Shown: one piece after another, positions 1 to 7,409 of the stretch | How the letters are laid out: every line of letters starts with the position of its first letter | Numbering within the stretch: position 1 is the stretch's first letter | DNA from: Clostridia bacterium | GTDB lineage: Bacteria; Bacillota; Clostridia; Christensenellales; CAG-138 | Direction of reading: 5' to 3' | Length of the DNA: 38,738 bases | Assembly (NCBI GenBank): GCA_017388175.1 | Contig: JAFOTD010000020.1 | Coordinates: 1-38,738 of the forward strand | Made by a program: the position numbers and the translations under genes | The notes under the pieces: generated by a model | Told to the model about the DNA's origin: nothing | Databases searched by the model: none | What the model saw: the letters and a program-made list of their open reading frames with translations, nothing else

Positions 1-163
1 GGGCATTGCCCGTCCGTCAAGTTTCGCACGGTTTTGGAGACAATCCTCCCGTCTGCCTTCGGCATCCACCCTCCTTTGCACAAGGAGGGCAGGATCACAC
101 CGACGGACCGTAGGGGCTGACGACCTCGGCAGCCCGCCGAAAAAACATGTCAGCGGAACGGGA
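1..163. repeat. Direct repeat copy 1 (about 163 bp)
   Basis: Near-identical to 205-368; the second copy has one extra G in the G-run near 289 and an a-to-g change near the end. The unit holds the palindromic GGGCATTGCCC motif, a TCCTCCCGTCTGCCTTC stretch and a CTGACGACCTCGGCAGCC stretch. Related fragments recur at 16050-16130 and 20205-20225, so this is a dispersed non-coding repeat of the genome. No reading frame in it looks coding. The window edge may cut its left end. Confidence 0.85.
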
Positions 164-204
164 AGACGGGATCTTCCCCGCGAATACCGATCACCCGTAG
201 GGAC

Positions 205-368
205 GGGCATTGCCCGTCCGTCAAGTTTCGCACGGTTTTGGAGACAATCCTCCCGTCTGCCTTCGGCATCCACCCTCCTTTGCACAAGGGAGGGCAGGAT
301 CACACCGACGGACCGTAGGGGCTGACGACCTCGGCAGCCCGCCGAAAAAACGTGTCAGCGGAACGGGA
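205..368. repeat. Direct repeat copy 2
   Basis: Second copy of the repeat at 1-163, offset by 204 bases. The spacer between the copies (164-204) carries the ACGGGCATTGCCCGT palindrome that begins this copy. Open frames through it (for example a reverse one at 221-451) follow the repeat and are not genes. Confidence 0.85.
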
Positions 369-421
369 GGGTGATACCCTCCCCTACGGGTTGGACTACA
401 TTCACCCCCTGTGTGCAGCAG

Positions 422-533
422 TGTCGCAAATGTCGCAAATGTAGTCAGCATGCTGCAAATCTGTCATTTACCGTAATCATTCATCCGTTTACCGTAATCA
501 TACGTCTCTGCGACAAATGCGACAAATGCGACA
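422..533. promoter_or_regulatory. Operator/iteron-like heptamer cluster
   Basis: TGTCGCA occurs at 422-428 and 431-437. Its exact reverse complement TGCGACA occurs at 509-515, 518-524 and 527-533, all on a 9-bp pitch. Between the two clusters lie two direct copies of TTTACCGTAATCAT (467-480 and 488-501) with starts 21 bp apart, two helical turns. The symmetric layout looks like a binding region for an oligomeric DNA-binding protein. The cluster sits just upstream of the promoter at 574-602. Function is inferred from geometry only. Confidence 0.5.
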
Positions 534-573
534 GCGTTACACACACCCCCTTTTATGTAGTAACGCGCCGCCG

Positions 574-602
574 TTGACAGCATAGCGAAATGCTGATACA
601 AT
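574..602 (+). promoter_or_regulatory. Sigma-A promoter with palindromic spacer
   Basis: TTGACA at 574-579, a 17-bp spacer and TACAAT at 597-602. An inverted repeat CAGCAT-AGCGAA-ATGCTG (578-595) fills the spacer, a typical repressor operator position. It should drive the genes at 699 and 1048. Confidence 0.7.
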
Positions 603-698
603 AAAATATATGATATTCGGCGTGGACAATTTGCCGCGCCGGAGCGTCAAATATATAGAAGATCATAAAGAAGGAACACAGTCAGACAGATCGAACGG

Positions 699-959
699 TT
701 GACGGATCTGAACCGGGGCGTTGTGCCGAAAGCAAAAGTTGTCAAGAGAACCGTCCCCTTTACACCCAAAGACGTGTCGAACTACTGGTGGCTCAGCGAT
801 CCTGCGGAGTATTACGATGTAACTTGGGACGATGATGAATATTGGCCGCGGGAATGTGCGCAAACAATCAATTTCGACGGCAGTCAGATCCGTATTTTCC
901 CGTTGAATTACAACAAGAAAGGCGTGCGCCCCATGATCGAGATCCAGTTCGGATATTGA
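699..959 (+). CDS. Hypothetical small protein (86 aa)
   Basis: No family recognised. The product is soluble and rich in aromatic and acidic residues (YWWLSDPAEYYDVTWDDDEYW at about residues 29-49), with no signal peptide or membrane segment. Composition looks protein-like rather than a frame shadow, and the frame lies downstream of a strong promoter. The start is uncertain: TTG at 699 has no good ribosome site (AAGGA lies 24 bases upstream), and GTG at 723 is another option. It may be the remaining C-terminal part of a longer gene. It precedes the membrane protein at 1048 by 88 bases, so co-transcription is likely. Confidence 0.45.
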   Translation: MTDLNRGVVPKAKVVKRTVPFTPKDVSNYWWLSDPAEYYDVTWDDDEYWPRECAQTINFDGSQIRIFPLNYNKKGVRPMIEIQFGY

Positions 960-1047
960 GCGGTAAGCGAACAGAGAACCGACAAGGCGCATTAGGCGGA
1001 GGAACAGCATCTTTGCGCTTCGCCGCGGGGATGAAAAGGGGGAGCGA

Positions 1048-2235
1048 ATGAAACCGGGCAGACAGGATCGAAAACGGCTTAAGACAGGCGGGACCGTGCA
1101 TCAAAAAGATCTGTATCAATACCTGCTGCGCTTTTGCGTGAAATGGAGCATTCCTGTCCTTGTTATCATCATCATGTGCATCCGCGCCGGCAGCAAGGAG
1201 ATGACCCAGAGCGGCATGAACGAACCGGATTGGAATGAGGATTATGAGATCCGGAGTATGGATACGACCGTGGAGCTTGCGCCCGACGGCAGCGCAGTGA
1301 TCACGGACGTCTGGCAGTTCAATGCGCATCGGGAAAATGCGACGTTCGGCGTCAGTCTCAAAACCGGCAATACTGCGCTTGAAGTTGATTCCTTCAGCCT
1401 GTCTGTGAACGGACAGGCATTTATTGGAACAGAGAATAGAAAGCTTCGTTCCGGCGAGTTCCGTCTTGATAACGATGCAGTGTATTGGAGGTACGGCGAT
1501 AGCGGAAAACTGACGGCGGAGCTGAAGTATCGCATTCCGGCGTTTGTCAGCGACCGGAACGGATCCGCCGCGCTGACGTTTAAAAGTCCAGGCACTTACT
1601 CTAACCGTATCGGGAAGGGCACGGTATCCATCGGCATGGAGGGAAAGGATCTGTCCCGCAATGCGCAATTCAGCGGCGCCGGGGGCTTTCGCGGCAGAGC
1701 AGGGTTTGTCGGCACGGCGTACCGGGCAGAAACGTTCGACTGTTTGACGAGCAAAGATTACATGGAGATACAGCTGTTGCTGCCTTTGGAATTCTTCGAT
1801 TCGCTGTCGCCGTATAACGGCCCGGATGATTCGTTTCAGTTTAATCGCCTTCGCTACAAAACCATGTCAGTATTTCAAAGACCTGTCGGCTGGACGCTCG
1901 GCGCCGTTTCACGCGTCGCCTCCGTCGCCGCGGCGATCCTTGGCGGAGCGATCGTTCTGCAACTGGGGTTCAACCTGTACTGGGTTCAGAGCCGGAAACG
2001 GGACAAAGCGGATGCGCCTGACATATCGGAAATCAATCGGCGGCACTGGAAACGGCATCTGATCCTGACGCTGATCCTGTCGATTGCTTTGCTTTTCGCT
2101 TTGTTCCTGTGGCATTACAGCATAGGAATGCATTTTCTGTACGGATTGATACCGCTCGGGATTATAACCTTTATCATCGGACAAGCCATGGTCCTTGGTT
2201 TGTCCATGCTTTCAAAGACGGACAAACTGCTGTAA
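1048..2235 (+). CDS. DUF2207-like membrane protein
   Basis: 395 aa with ATG preceded by AAAAGGGGG. An N-terminal membrane segment lies at about 28-46. A large beta-rich outside domain (about 47-275) opens with the pattern of a charged strand, DGSAVITDVWQF, as in DUF2207 predicted membrane proteins. Three more hydrophobic segments follow at about 285-312, 337-354 and 363-387. DUF2207 proteins have no established activity. The family call rests on the N-terminal strand pattern plus this topology, so it is moderate; the membrane topology is clear. It follows the small gene at 699 and ends just before a terminator. Confidence 0.65.
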   Translation: MKPGRQDRKRLKTGGTVHQKDLYQYLLRFCVKWSIPVLVIIIMCIRAGSKEMTQSGMNEPDWNEDYEIRSMDTTVELAPDGSAVITDVWQFNAHRENATFGVSLKTGNTALEVDSFSLSVNGQAFIGTENRKLRSGEFRLDNDAVYWRYGDSGKLTAELKYRIPAFVSDRNGSAALTFKSPGTYSNRIGKGTVSIGMEGKDLSRNAQFSGAGGFRGRAGFVGTAYRAETFDCLTSKDYMEIQLLLPLEFFDSLSPYNGPDDSFQFNRLRYKTMSVFQRPVGWTLGAVSRVASVAAAILGGAIVLQLGFNLYWVQSRKRDKADAPDISEINRRHWKRHLILTLILSIALLFALFLWHYSIGMHFLYGLIPLGIITFIIGQAMVLGLSMLSKTDKLL

Positions 2236-2255
2236 AGCGGTGAACGATGGAAAAG

Positions 2256-2288
2256 AAAGGACTTTCCTCTTTCGGAAAGCCCTTTTTT
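2256..2288. terminator. Intrinsic terminator between convergent genes
   Basis: Stem AAAGG-CTTTCC / GGAAAG-CCTTT with a 6-nt loop, followed by TTTTTT on the plus strand. On the minus strand the stem is followed by a T-rich tract, so it can serve the converging tyrS as well. Confidence 0.75.
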
Positions 2289-2290
2289 GT

Positions 2291-3511
2291 TTACATTGTG
2301 AACTTCACGTAGGTCTTTTTGCCTTTTTTGATCTTGACGCCGGCTTTCAGCTGTTCCTTCGTGACGTTCATCCACGTATCGTCGACACGTTCGCCGTCGA
2401 GGGAGATGGAGCCCTGCTCGATCAGCGTTCGGACCTTGCCCTTGGACTTTTCGATGCCGCCCAAAAGCAGCATATCGACGATGTTGATCTTTCCGTCGGT
2501 CATCGCGTCCGCCGGAACGGAGAACGTCGGCATGTTTGCGTCGTCGCCTGCGCCGGAGAAAAGCGCGCGCGCCGCGGTCTGCGCCTTGTTCGCCTCGTCC
2601 TCGCCGTGTACGAGCTTCGTCAGCTCGAACGCCAGGATCTCCTTCTTTTCGTTGATGCGGGAATCGTCCCAATGCTCCATCTCGTCGATCGTTTCGATCG
2701 GGATAAAGGTCAGCATGCGGATGCACTTCATCACATCCGCGTCGCCGACGTTGCGCCAGTACTGATAGAACTCGAACGGCGTCGTCTTGTTCGGATCGAG
2801 CCAGACCGCGTTGCCGGCGGTCTTGCCCATCTTCTTGCCCTGCGAGTCGGTTAAAAGCGTGATCGTCATCGCGTACGCGTCCTTGCCGAGCTTTCTGCGG
2901 ATCAGCTCCGTGCCGCCGAGCATGTTGGACCACTGATCGTCGCCGCCGAACTGCATGTTGCAGCCGTGGTTCTGATAGAGATAGTAGAAGTCGTAGGACT
3001 GCATGATCATATAGTTGAATTCGAGGAAGCTAAGCCCCTTTTCCATGCGCTGCTTATAGCATTCGGCGCGGAGCATGTTATTGACCGAGAAGCACGTGCC
3101 GACCTCGCGGAGCATGTCCACGTAGTTGAGCTTCAAAAGCCAGTCGGCGTTGTTGACCATCTCTGCCTTGCCCTCGCCGAACTCGATGAAGCGTTCCATC
3201 TGACGCTTGAAGCATTCGGCGTTGTGCTCGATATCCTCTCTGGTCAGCATCTTGCGCATGTCGGTTCTGCCCGAGGGGTCGCCGATCATCGTCGTGCCGC
3301 CGCCGATCAGCGCGACCGGCTTGTTTCCCGCCATCTGCAGGCGCTTCATCAGCGTCAGCGCCATGAAGTGGCCCGCCGTCAGGCTGTCCGCCGTGCAGTC
3401 GAAGCCGATATAGAACTTTGCGCCGCCGTTGTTGATAAGATCGCGGATCTCTTCTTCGTCGGTGACCTGCGCGATCAGCCCGCGCGCCTTCAATTCTTCA
3501 TAAATCTGCAT
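2291..3511 (-). CDS. tyrS: Tyrosyl-tRNA synthetase
   Basis: 406 aa, the usual length for class Ic bacterial TyrRS. It charges tRNA-Tyr with tyrosine in the cytosol. The nucleotide-binding signatures are a HIGH-type motif (SLTAGH, 43-48) and a KMSKS-type loop (KKMGKT, 227-232). The tyrosine pocket segment GGDDQWSN lies at 190-197. An S4 RNA-binding domain occupies the C-terminus (about 340-400, GKVRTLIEQGSISLDGERV). ATG is preceded by AGGAGGAGACT. It is transcribed alone from the promoter at 3583-3611. The leader is only about 65 nt, too short for a T-box riboswitch, although tyrS genes of Firmicutes often have one. Confidence 0.97.
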   Translation of the reverse strand: MQIYEELKARGLIAQVTDEEEIRDLINNGGAKFYIGFDCTADSLTAGHFMALTLMKRLQMAGNKPVALIGGGTTMIGDPSGRTDMRKMLTREDIEHNAECFKRQMERFIEFGEGKAEMVNNADWLLKLNYVDMLREVGTCFSVNNMLRAECYKQRMEKGLSFLEFNYMIMQSYDFYYLYQNHGCNMQFGGDDQWSNMLGGTELIRRKLGKDAYAMTITLLTDSQGKKMGKTAGNAVWLDPNKTTPFEFYQYWRNVGDADVMKCIRMLTFIPIETIDEMEHWDDSRINEKKEILAFELTKLVHGEDEANKAQTAARALFSGAGDDANMPTFSVPADAMTDGKINIVDMLLLGGIEKSKGKVRTLIEQGSISLDGERVDDTWMNVTKEQLKAGVKIKKGKKTYVKFTM

Positions 3512-3531
3512 AGTCTCCTCCTAAAATGAAA

Positions 3532-3548
3532 GCCCGATCGGATCGGGC
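3532..3548 (-). promoter_or_regulatory. Leader hairpin upstream of tyrS
   Basis: Perfect inverted repeat GCCCGATC/GATCGGGC in the tyrS leader, followed on the minus strand by TTTCATTTT and then by the ribosome site. It could be a weak attenuator or an mRNA-stabilising hairpin. No T-box sequence is seen in the leader. Confidence 0.45.
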
Positions 3549-3582
3549 GAAAAGCTGTTTTTGGAAGCTTCCGATTGTCGAA

Positions 3583-3611
3583 AGTATATACGATATCCAC
3601 ATTCGTGTCAA
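3583..3611 (-). promoter_or_regulatory. tyrS promoter
   Basis: On the minus strand TTGACA (3611-3606), a 17-bp spacer and TATACT (3588-3583). It is close to the sigma-A consensus and divergent from the promoter at 3653-3681. Confidence 0.85.
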
Positions 3612-3652
3612 GCGGTTTATGCGGTTCAACCGCAGAACCGCGCGCCTTTCTC

Positions 3653-3681
3653 TTGATTAATTCGACCGCGCCGTATATAAT
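3653..3681 (+). promoter_or_regulatory. Promoter of the 3703-6191 gene set
   Basis: TTGATT (3653-3658), a 17-bp spacer and TATAAT (3676-3681). The predicted start of transcription lies about 15 bases before the ATG at 3703, giving a very short leader. Confidence 0.85.
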
Positions 3682-3702
3682 ATTTACCGGAGTGAACGAA
3701 GC

Positions 3703-4161
3703 ATGACGTTTGAAGAGCTGCTTGCCCGCGACGGCAGGCTGACGTATCGGACAAAGGGAACCAGCATGGAGCCCATGCTGAAAGAGAACCGCGATCTCAT
3801 CACGGTCGGGGTTCCTTCGTCGCGCCTGAAGCGCTTTGACGTCGCGCTCTACAAGCGCAACGGCAGCCACGTGCTGCACCGGGTCATCCGGGTCGGGGAC
3901 GGCTGTTATCGAATCCGCGGGGACAACACGTTCCGCATGGAGACCGTGTCGTTTCAGGACGTGTACGGCGTGCTGACCGGATTCGTCCGCAAAGGCAGGC
4001 AGCATTCCGTGACCGAAAAGGGATATCGCGCGTACGTCCACTTCTGGAACGCGATCTATCCGCTGCGCTGGCTTAGGTTTCATCTTCGCAGGGGGCTGAT
4101 CCGCGTCGCGCGAAAGCTGGGCGTCCTGCCGTTTTTAAAACGCGTCCTTCATAAAGCATAA
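3703..4161 (+). CDS. S24/S26-type serine peptidase
   Basis: 152 aa. The peptidase fold is marked by GTSMEP (19-24, putative nucleophile Ser21), HRV at 59-61 and GDN at 73-75. This Ser/His/Asp set is like that of SipW/Sec11-type signal peptidases, while LexA and the common bacterial type use Ser/Lys. No N-terminal membrane anchor is present, so it is not an ordinary signal peptidase. The C-terminus is instead a basic amphipathic stretch (about 125-152) that could bind membrane. It starts a compact four-gene set directly under a strong promoter. The substrate is unknown. Confidence 0.75.
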   Translation: MTFEELLARDGRLTYRTKGTSMEPMLKENRDLITVGVPSSRLKRFDVALYKRNGSHVLHRVIRVGDGCYRIRGDNTFRMETVSFQDVYGVLTGFVRKGRQHSVTEKGYRAYVHFWNAIYPLRWLRFHLRRGLIRVARKLGVLPFLKRVLHKA

Positions 4162-4174
4162 AGGGAGAAACCGT

Positions 4175-4564
4175 ATGGAAACCACCGAAAGAAGACAGGA
4201 AGCGATCGAACGCAAGCACGCGGGCTATAACTGCTGCCAGGCGGTGCTGTGCGCGTTCGCGGATCAAACCGAATACACCGAGGAACAGCTTTTCAAAATG
4301 GGCGCGGCGTTCGGCGTCGGCATGGGCGGTTTGGAAGGCACCTGCGGCGCGCTGATCGGCGCAGAGTTGCTGCTCGGGCTCACGGCGGGGGAAAGACCCG
4401 TCATGCGCGACGCGCGCATGCTGCATAAGGCGTTCACGGAAGCCTGCGGCGCTTCGCTCTGCAAGGATCTGAAGGGCCGCGACACCGGCAAAGTCCTGTG
4501 TCCGTGCGACGACTGCGTGCGCCGCGCGGTCGATCTGATCGAGGAAAAAACGAAAGGGGAATGA
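4175..4564 (+). CDS. C_GCAxxG_C_C family redox protein
   Basis: 129 aa. It matches the small cysteine-rich family named for its C_GCAxxG_C_C pattern. The cysteines are at 20, 21, 26, 57, 91, 96, 109, 111 and 114, and the core is GLEGTCGALIGA (52-63). Family members are probable redox or metal-binding proteins of unproven function. ATG is preceded by AAAGGGAGAAACCGT. The gene lies 13 bases after the peptidase and its stop codon overlaps the next gene's start region, so translation is probably coupled. Confidence 0.85.
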   Translation: METTERRQEAIERKHAGYNCCQAVLCAFADQTEYTEEQLFKMGAAFGVGMGGLEGTCGALIGAELLLGLTAGERPVMRDARMLHKAFTEACGASLCKDLKGRDTGKVLCPCDDCVRRAVDLIEEKTKGE

Positions 4565-4566
4565 CA

Positions 4567-5196
4567 ATGGCTTATCGCGTACTCATCATCAACGGCAGCC
4601 CGAAGGCGAACGGCTGCACGGCAAGAGCGCTTCGGGAGGTTTCGGATACGCTGCGCGCCGAGGGCGTGGAAACGGACCTCGTGCACGTCGGAAAGGACGA
4701 TATCCGCGGCTGCGTTTCCTGCGGCTTCTGCTATAAAAACGGCCGCTGCGTGTTCAACGACAAGGTCAACGAGACCGCCGCGCTGTTTGAAAAAGCGGAC
4801 GGGATCGTGGTCGGCAGCCCCGTCTATTACGGTTCGCCGAACGGTACGCTCCTGTCGTTTCTCGACCGGCTGTTTTACAGCGCTTCGTTTTCAAAGCACA
4901 TGAAGGTCGGCGCTGCGGTCGTAAGCTGCAGAAGAGGCGGGAACACCGCGTCGTTTGACGTGCTGAACAAGTATTTCACGATATCCGGCATGCCGGTGGC
5001 GTCCTCGACCTACTGGAATCAGGTCCACGGCTTTACGGCCGAGGACGTCGAGAAGGATCTCGAAGGTCTTCAGACGATGCGAAACCTTGCAAGGAATATG
5101 GCGTTTCTGATCAGGGCGATCGCGCGTGAACGCGAGGAAAGCGGGCTTCCGGCGCTCGAACGCGGATGCTTCACGAGCTTTCCGGACGGGAAATAA
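4567..5196 (+). CDS. Flavodoxin-like NAD(P)H-dependent oxidoreductase
   Basis: 209 aa. The N-terminal flavodoxin-like fold carries INGSPKANGCT (FMN phosphate loop, about 8-18) and GSPVYYGSPNG (about 83-93), as in the NADPH-dependent FMN reductase and iron-sulfur flavoprotein group. Four cysteines in CVSCGFCYKNGRC (49-61) have the compact spacing expected for an Fe-S cluster or redox thiols. ATG at 4567 is preferred over ATG at 4561 because AGGGGA then has a 6-base spacing; 4561 would abut it. It sits between the cysteine-rich redox protein and the HD hydrolase. Confidence 0.85.
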   Translation: MAYRVLIINGSPKANGCTARALREVSDTLRAEGVETDLVHVGKDDIRGCVSCGFCYKNGRCVFNDKVNETAALFEKADGIVVGSPVYYGSPNGTLLSFLDRLFYSASFSKHMKVGAAVVSCRRGGNTASFDVLNKYFTISGMPVASSTYWNQVHGFTAEDVEKDLEGLQTMRNLARNMAFLIRAIAREREESGLPALERGCFTSFPDGK

Positions 5197-6191
5197 TGGA
5201 GCATTCTTTTCTGTATCACAACCCAATTCCGGCGGTTTTGCGGGACTGCGCGGACGCGCCGTGCATGCGGCGGTTAAAAGACGTCGGCATGAACTGCGGC
5301 TGCGAGTATACGTCGTTCCCGCGCTTCGCGGGTTTACGGCCGTATTCGCGCTTCGATCACAGCGTCGGCGTGGGGCTGATCGTCTGGCACTTTACGCATG
5401 ATCCGAAGCAGGCGGTCGCGGGGCTTCTGCACGACGTGGCATCGCCGGTGTTCGCGCACGTCGCGGACTTTCTGCGCGGCGATTATCTCAGGCAGGAATC
5501 CACCGAGGACGGCACCGAAGCGATCATCGCGCATGACGAAACGATCGCGCGCGTGCTGCGCGAATACGGGCTGACGGTCGGAGACGTTTCCGACTATCAC
5601 CGTTATCCGATCGCGGACAACGATTCGCCGCGTCTTTCCGCCGACCGGCTCGAGTACACACTCGGGAACCTTTTAAACTATCGCATCCGTACGCCGGAGC
5701 AGGTGAAGGCGTTCTATGACGATCTGATCGTTTCCGTCAACGAGACGGGGGAGAAGGAGCTTGCGTTTCAGACCGCCGCGCGCGCGGAGGACTTTGCGCT
5801 CGCGTCGCTCGTCTGCTCAAGGATCTACGTGTCCGCGGAGGACCGCTACGCGATGCAGATGCTTTCCGAGATCCTGCGTCTTGCGCTGGATCGCGGCGTG
5901 CTGACGGAAGCGGATCTGATGACCGGCGAACCGGCCGTGATCGAAAAGCTTCGTTCCGACGCGGAAACCGCCGCCGCGTGGCGCGCGTACCGCGCGTTCG
6001 ACGCGATGCTCATCGCCGACGCGCCGAAGGCGCAGGGGCAGTGGCGAAGGGTTTTCGCAAAGAAGCGCTATATCGACCCGCTGATCGCGGGCGCCGGGCG
6101 CGCAGGCGCGCACAGCGAAGCGGTTCGGAGGGAAATCGAAGCGTTTCTGTCCGCGCCGCAGACGCATTGGCTTGCCGCGAAGGGATCGTAA
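5196..6191 (+). CDS. HD-domain phosphohydrolase
   Basis: 331 aa. A metal-dependent HD domain is visible: His55 in FDHSVGVG, then His79-Asp80 in LLHDVASP, followed by FAHV. This is the arrangement of HD hydrolases acting on nucleotides or phosphate esters, and it recalls dGTPase-like proteins. The substrate cannot be read from sequence. ATG overlaps the preceding stop (TAATG), so it is coupled to the flavoprotein gene. It ends just before a strong terminator, closing the operon. Confidence 0.85.
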   Translation: MEHSFLYHNPIPAVLRDCADAPCMRRLKDVGMNCGCEYTSFPRFAGLRPYSRFDHSVGVGLIVWHFTHDPKQAVAGLLHDVASPVFAHVADFLRGDYLRQESTEDGTEAIIAHDETIARVLREYGLTVGDVSDYHRYPIADNDSPRLSADRLEYTLGNLLNYRIRTPEQVKAFYDDLIVSVNETGEKELAFQTAARAEDFALASLVCSRIYVSAEDRYAMQMLSEILRLALDRGVLTEADLMTGEPAVIEKLRSDAETAAAWRAYRAFDAMLIADAPKAQGQWRRVFAKKRYIDPLIAGAGRAGAHSEAVRREIEAFLSAPQTHWLAAKGS

Positions 6192-6198
6192 AATATAA

Positions 6199-6229
6199 GC
6201 CGTACCCGGTGACCGGATACGGCTTTTTT
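6199..6229. terminator. Strong intrinsic terminator
   Basis: GCCGTAC-CCGG / CCGG-ATACGGC stem with a 3-nt loop, followed by TTTTTT on the plus strand. The minus-strand flank (TTATATTTTA) is also A/T rich, so it may act on both converging operons. Confidence 0.85.
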
Positions 6230-6235
6230 GTTCGT

Positions 6236-6775
6236 TTAGGCGTTTTCCGAAAGGATGGCGGCGATCTCGTCGAGCGAGGCCGCAAAGCGGATGCCGGAGA
6301 GTTTTTCCGGCGTGGAAAGCTCCGAACGGAGCATCTGATCAAGCAGCATCCTGAGCCCCTTGTAGTACCCGTTCAGATCGTAAAGGATGCACGGCGCCGA
6401 AAGATGGTGCAGGGCGATCTTGCTCATGATCTCGGCGATTTCCTCGAGCGTGCCCGTGCCGCCGGGAAACGCGATAAACGCGTCGCCGAGCTCGATCATC
6501 TTTGCCTTGCGCTCGGACATATCGTGCGTCACGTACAGCTTCGTGATCGCGTCGTACACGAACCCGGCGTCCACGAAAAACTGCGGCTCCACGCCGGTAA
6601 CGCGTCCGCCGGAAGCGAGCACGCTTTCCGCAAGCATGCCCATGAGCCCGCAGCGCGAGCCGCCGTATACGAGATCGTGTCCGTTTTGCCCGATCCATGC
6701 GCCGAGCTCCCTGACCGCTTTTTCAAGCATCGGATCGTTGCCCGGCGTTGCCCCGAGATAGACCGTGATGTTCAT
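6236..6775 (-). CDS. LOG-family Rossmann-fold protein (TIGR00730)
   Basis: 179 aa from the ATG at 6775, which has GGAGGGCGGC directly upstream; longer frames upstream lack a ribosome site. The lysine decarboxylase-like/LOG motif PGGTGTLEEIAE and the preceding YGGSRCGLMG are intact. Members are nucleoside 5'-monophosphate phosphoribohydrolases, the cytokinin-activating 'Lonely guy' type; the role in non-plant bacteria is unclear. It is probably co-transcribed with the small gene that ends 20 bases upstream. Confidence 0.9.
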   Translation of the reverse strand: MNITVYLGATPGNDPMLEKAVRELGAWIGQNGHDLVYGGSRCGLMGMLAESVLASGGRVTGVEPQFFVDAGFVYDAITKLYVTHDMSERKAKMIELGDAFIAFPGGTGTLEEIAEIMSKIALHHLSAPCILYDLNGYYKGLRMLLDQMLRSELSTPEKLSGIRFAASLDEIAAILSENA

Positions 6776-6795
6776 GCCGCCCTCCGAAAACCCGT

Positions 6796-7137
6796 TTACC
6801 CGCGCCGCGCCTCTTTGAGCGGCCGGTCCCAATGCACCGTTCCGCCCGCCTGCTTACACAGCGCGTCGATATCCTCGCGCAGCGTTTCCAGCAGAGCCGC
6901 TTCGCGCTTCTTCGAACGGCGTCCCTTCGCTTCGTACAGCACGTCCGAATAATATGCGTCGTAGGAGACCGCAAAATCGTTCTCGTCGATATGCGGGAAG
7001 AACGTCACCGCCGCTTCATAGCGGACCGTGCCGTTCTCGCTTGTGGCGATCAGCATCACCAGCGCCGCGTGGCGATGGATGCTGTTTGCGATGCAGTCGG
7101 CCGCAAAATACTGTTCGTATACGTTTACCGTTACCAT
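6796..7137 (-). CDS. Conserved-looking hypothetical protein (113 aa)
   Basis: No family recognised. It is soluble, with an N-terminal beta-rich part (MVTVNVYEQYFAADCIANSIHRH) and a basic, helical C-terminal half. A strong ribosome site (AAGGAGAGAAAGT) precedes ATG. It heads a two-gene unit with the LOG-family protein. The region upstream (7138-7409) contains only a repeat and possible gene debris. Confidence 0.7.
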   Translation of the reverse strand: MVTVNVYEQYFAADCIANSIHRHAALVMLIATSENGTVRYEAAVTFFPHIDENDFAVSYDAYYSDVLYEAKGRRSKKREAALLETLREDIDALCKQAGGTVHWDRPLKEARRG

Positions 7138-7324
7138 ACTTTCTCTCCTTATTCATGCGGCAATGCCGCAATTCACGGCGCAGCCGATTCGTGCGCGTCA
7201 GCACAATTCAAACGTCGCAGACGCGATTCCTTCATCCACGGGAACGGTCAGCGCCTCCGCCTCATCCGGTTTCGCGAACGCCGCGCCTGCTCAAAGGGGA
7301 AGATAATTCGGAAGCGCGTACGCC

Positions 7325-7371
7325 GAGGCTTCCCCTCGAGGGGAAGCTCCGCCGCAGGCGGTGATGAGGTA
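7325..7371. repeat. Short dispersed repeat ('CTTCCCC...GATGAGGT' family)
   Basis: A TTCCCCTCGAGGGGAA palindrome followed by CCGCCGCAGGCGG and TGATGAGGT. It has the architecture of the repeats at 16459 and 20240-20610: a 5' hairpin, a second hairpin, then GATGAGGT. It lies between two minus-strand genes. Confidence 0.7.
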
Positions 7372-7409
7372 TCTCCGCGCTGCAGCGCCGCGCGTGGTTC
7401 GTGCCCGTC

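Noticed and set aside
221..577. Two small frames in the left repeat region.
   Set aside because: They follow the repeat sequence and the heptamer cluster, lack ribosome sites and resemble no protein.
3512..3582. T-box riboswitch ahead of tyrS.
   Set aside because: The leader from the mapped promoter is about 65 nt and lacks the T-box sequence; only one palindrome is present.
6010..6952. Long arginine-rich frames opposite or across the HD and LOG genes.
   Set aside because: They are high-G+C shadow frames rich in Arg, His and Ala with no ribosome sites.
7198..7290. Minus-strand 31-codon protein-like stretch (AGAAFAKPDEAEALTVPVDEG...) ending in TGA.
   Set aside because: It is preceded directly by an in-frame TGA and a repeat remnant, with no start or ribosome site. 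It may be debris of a broken gene, but it is too short to call.
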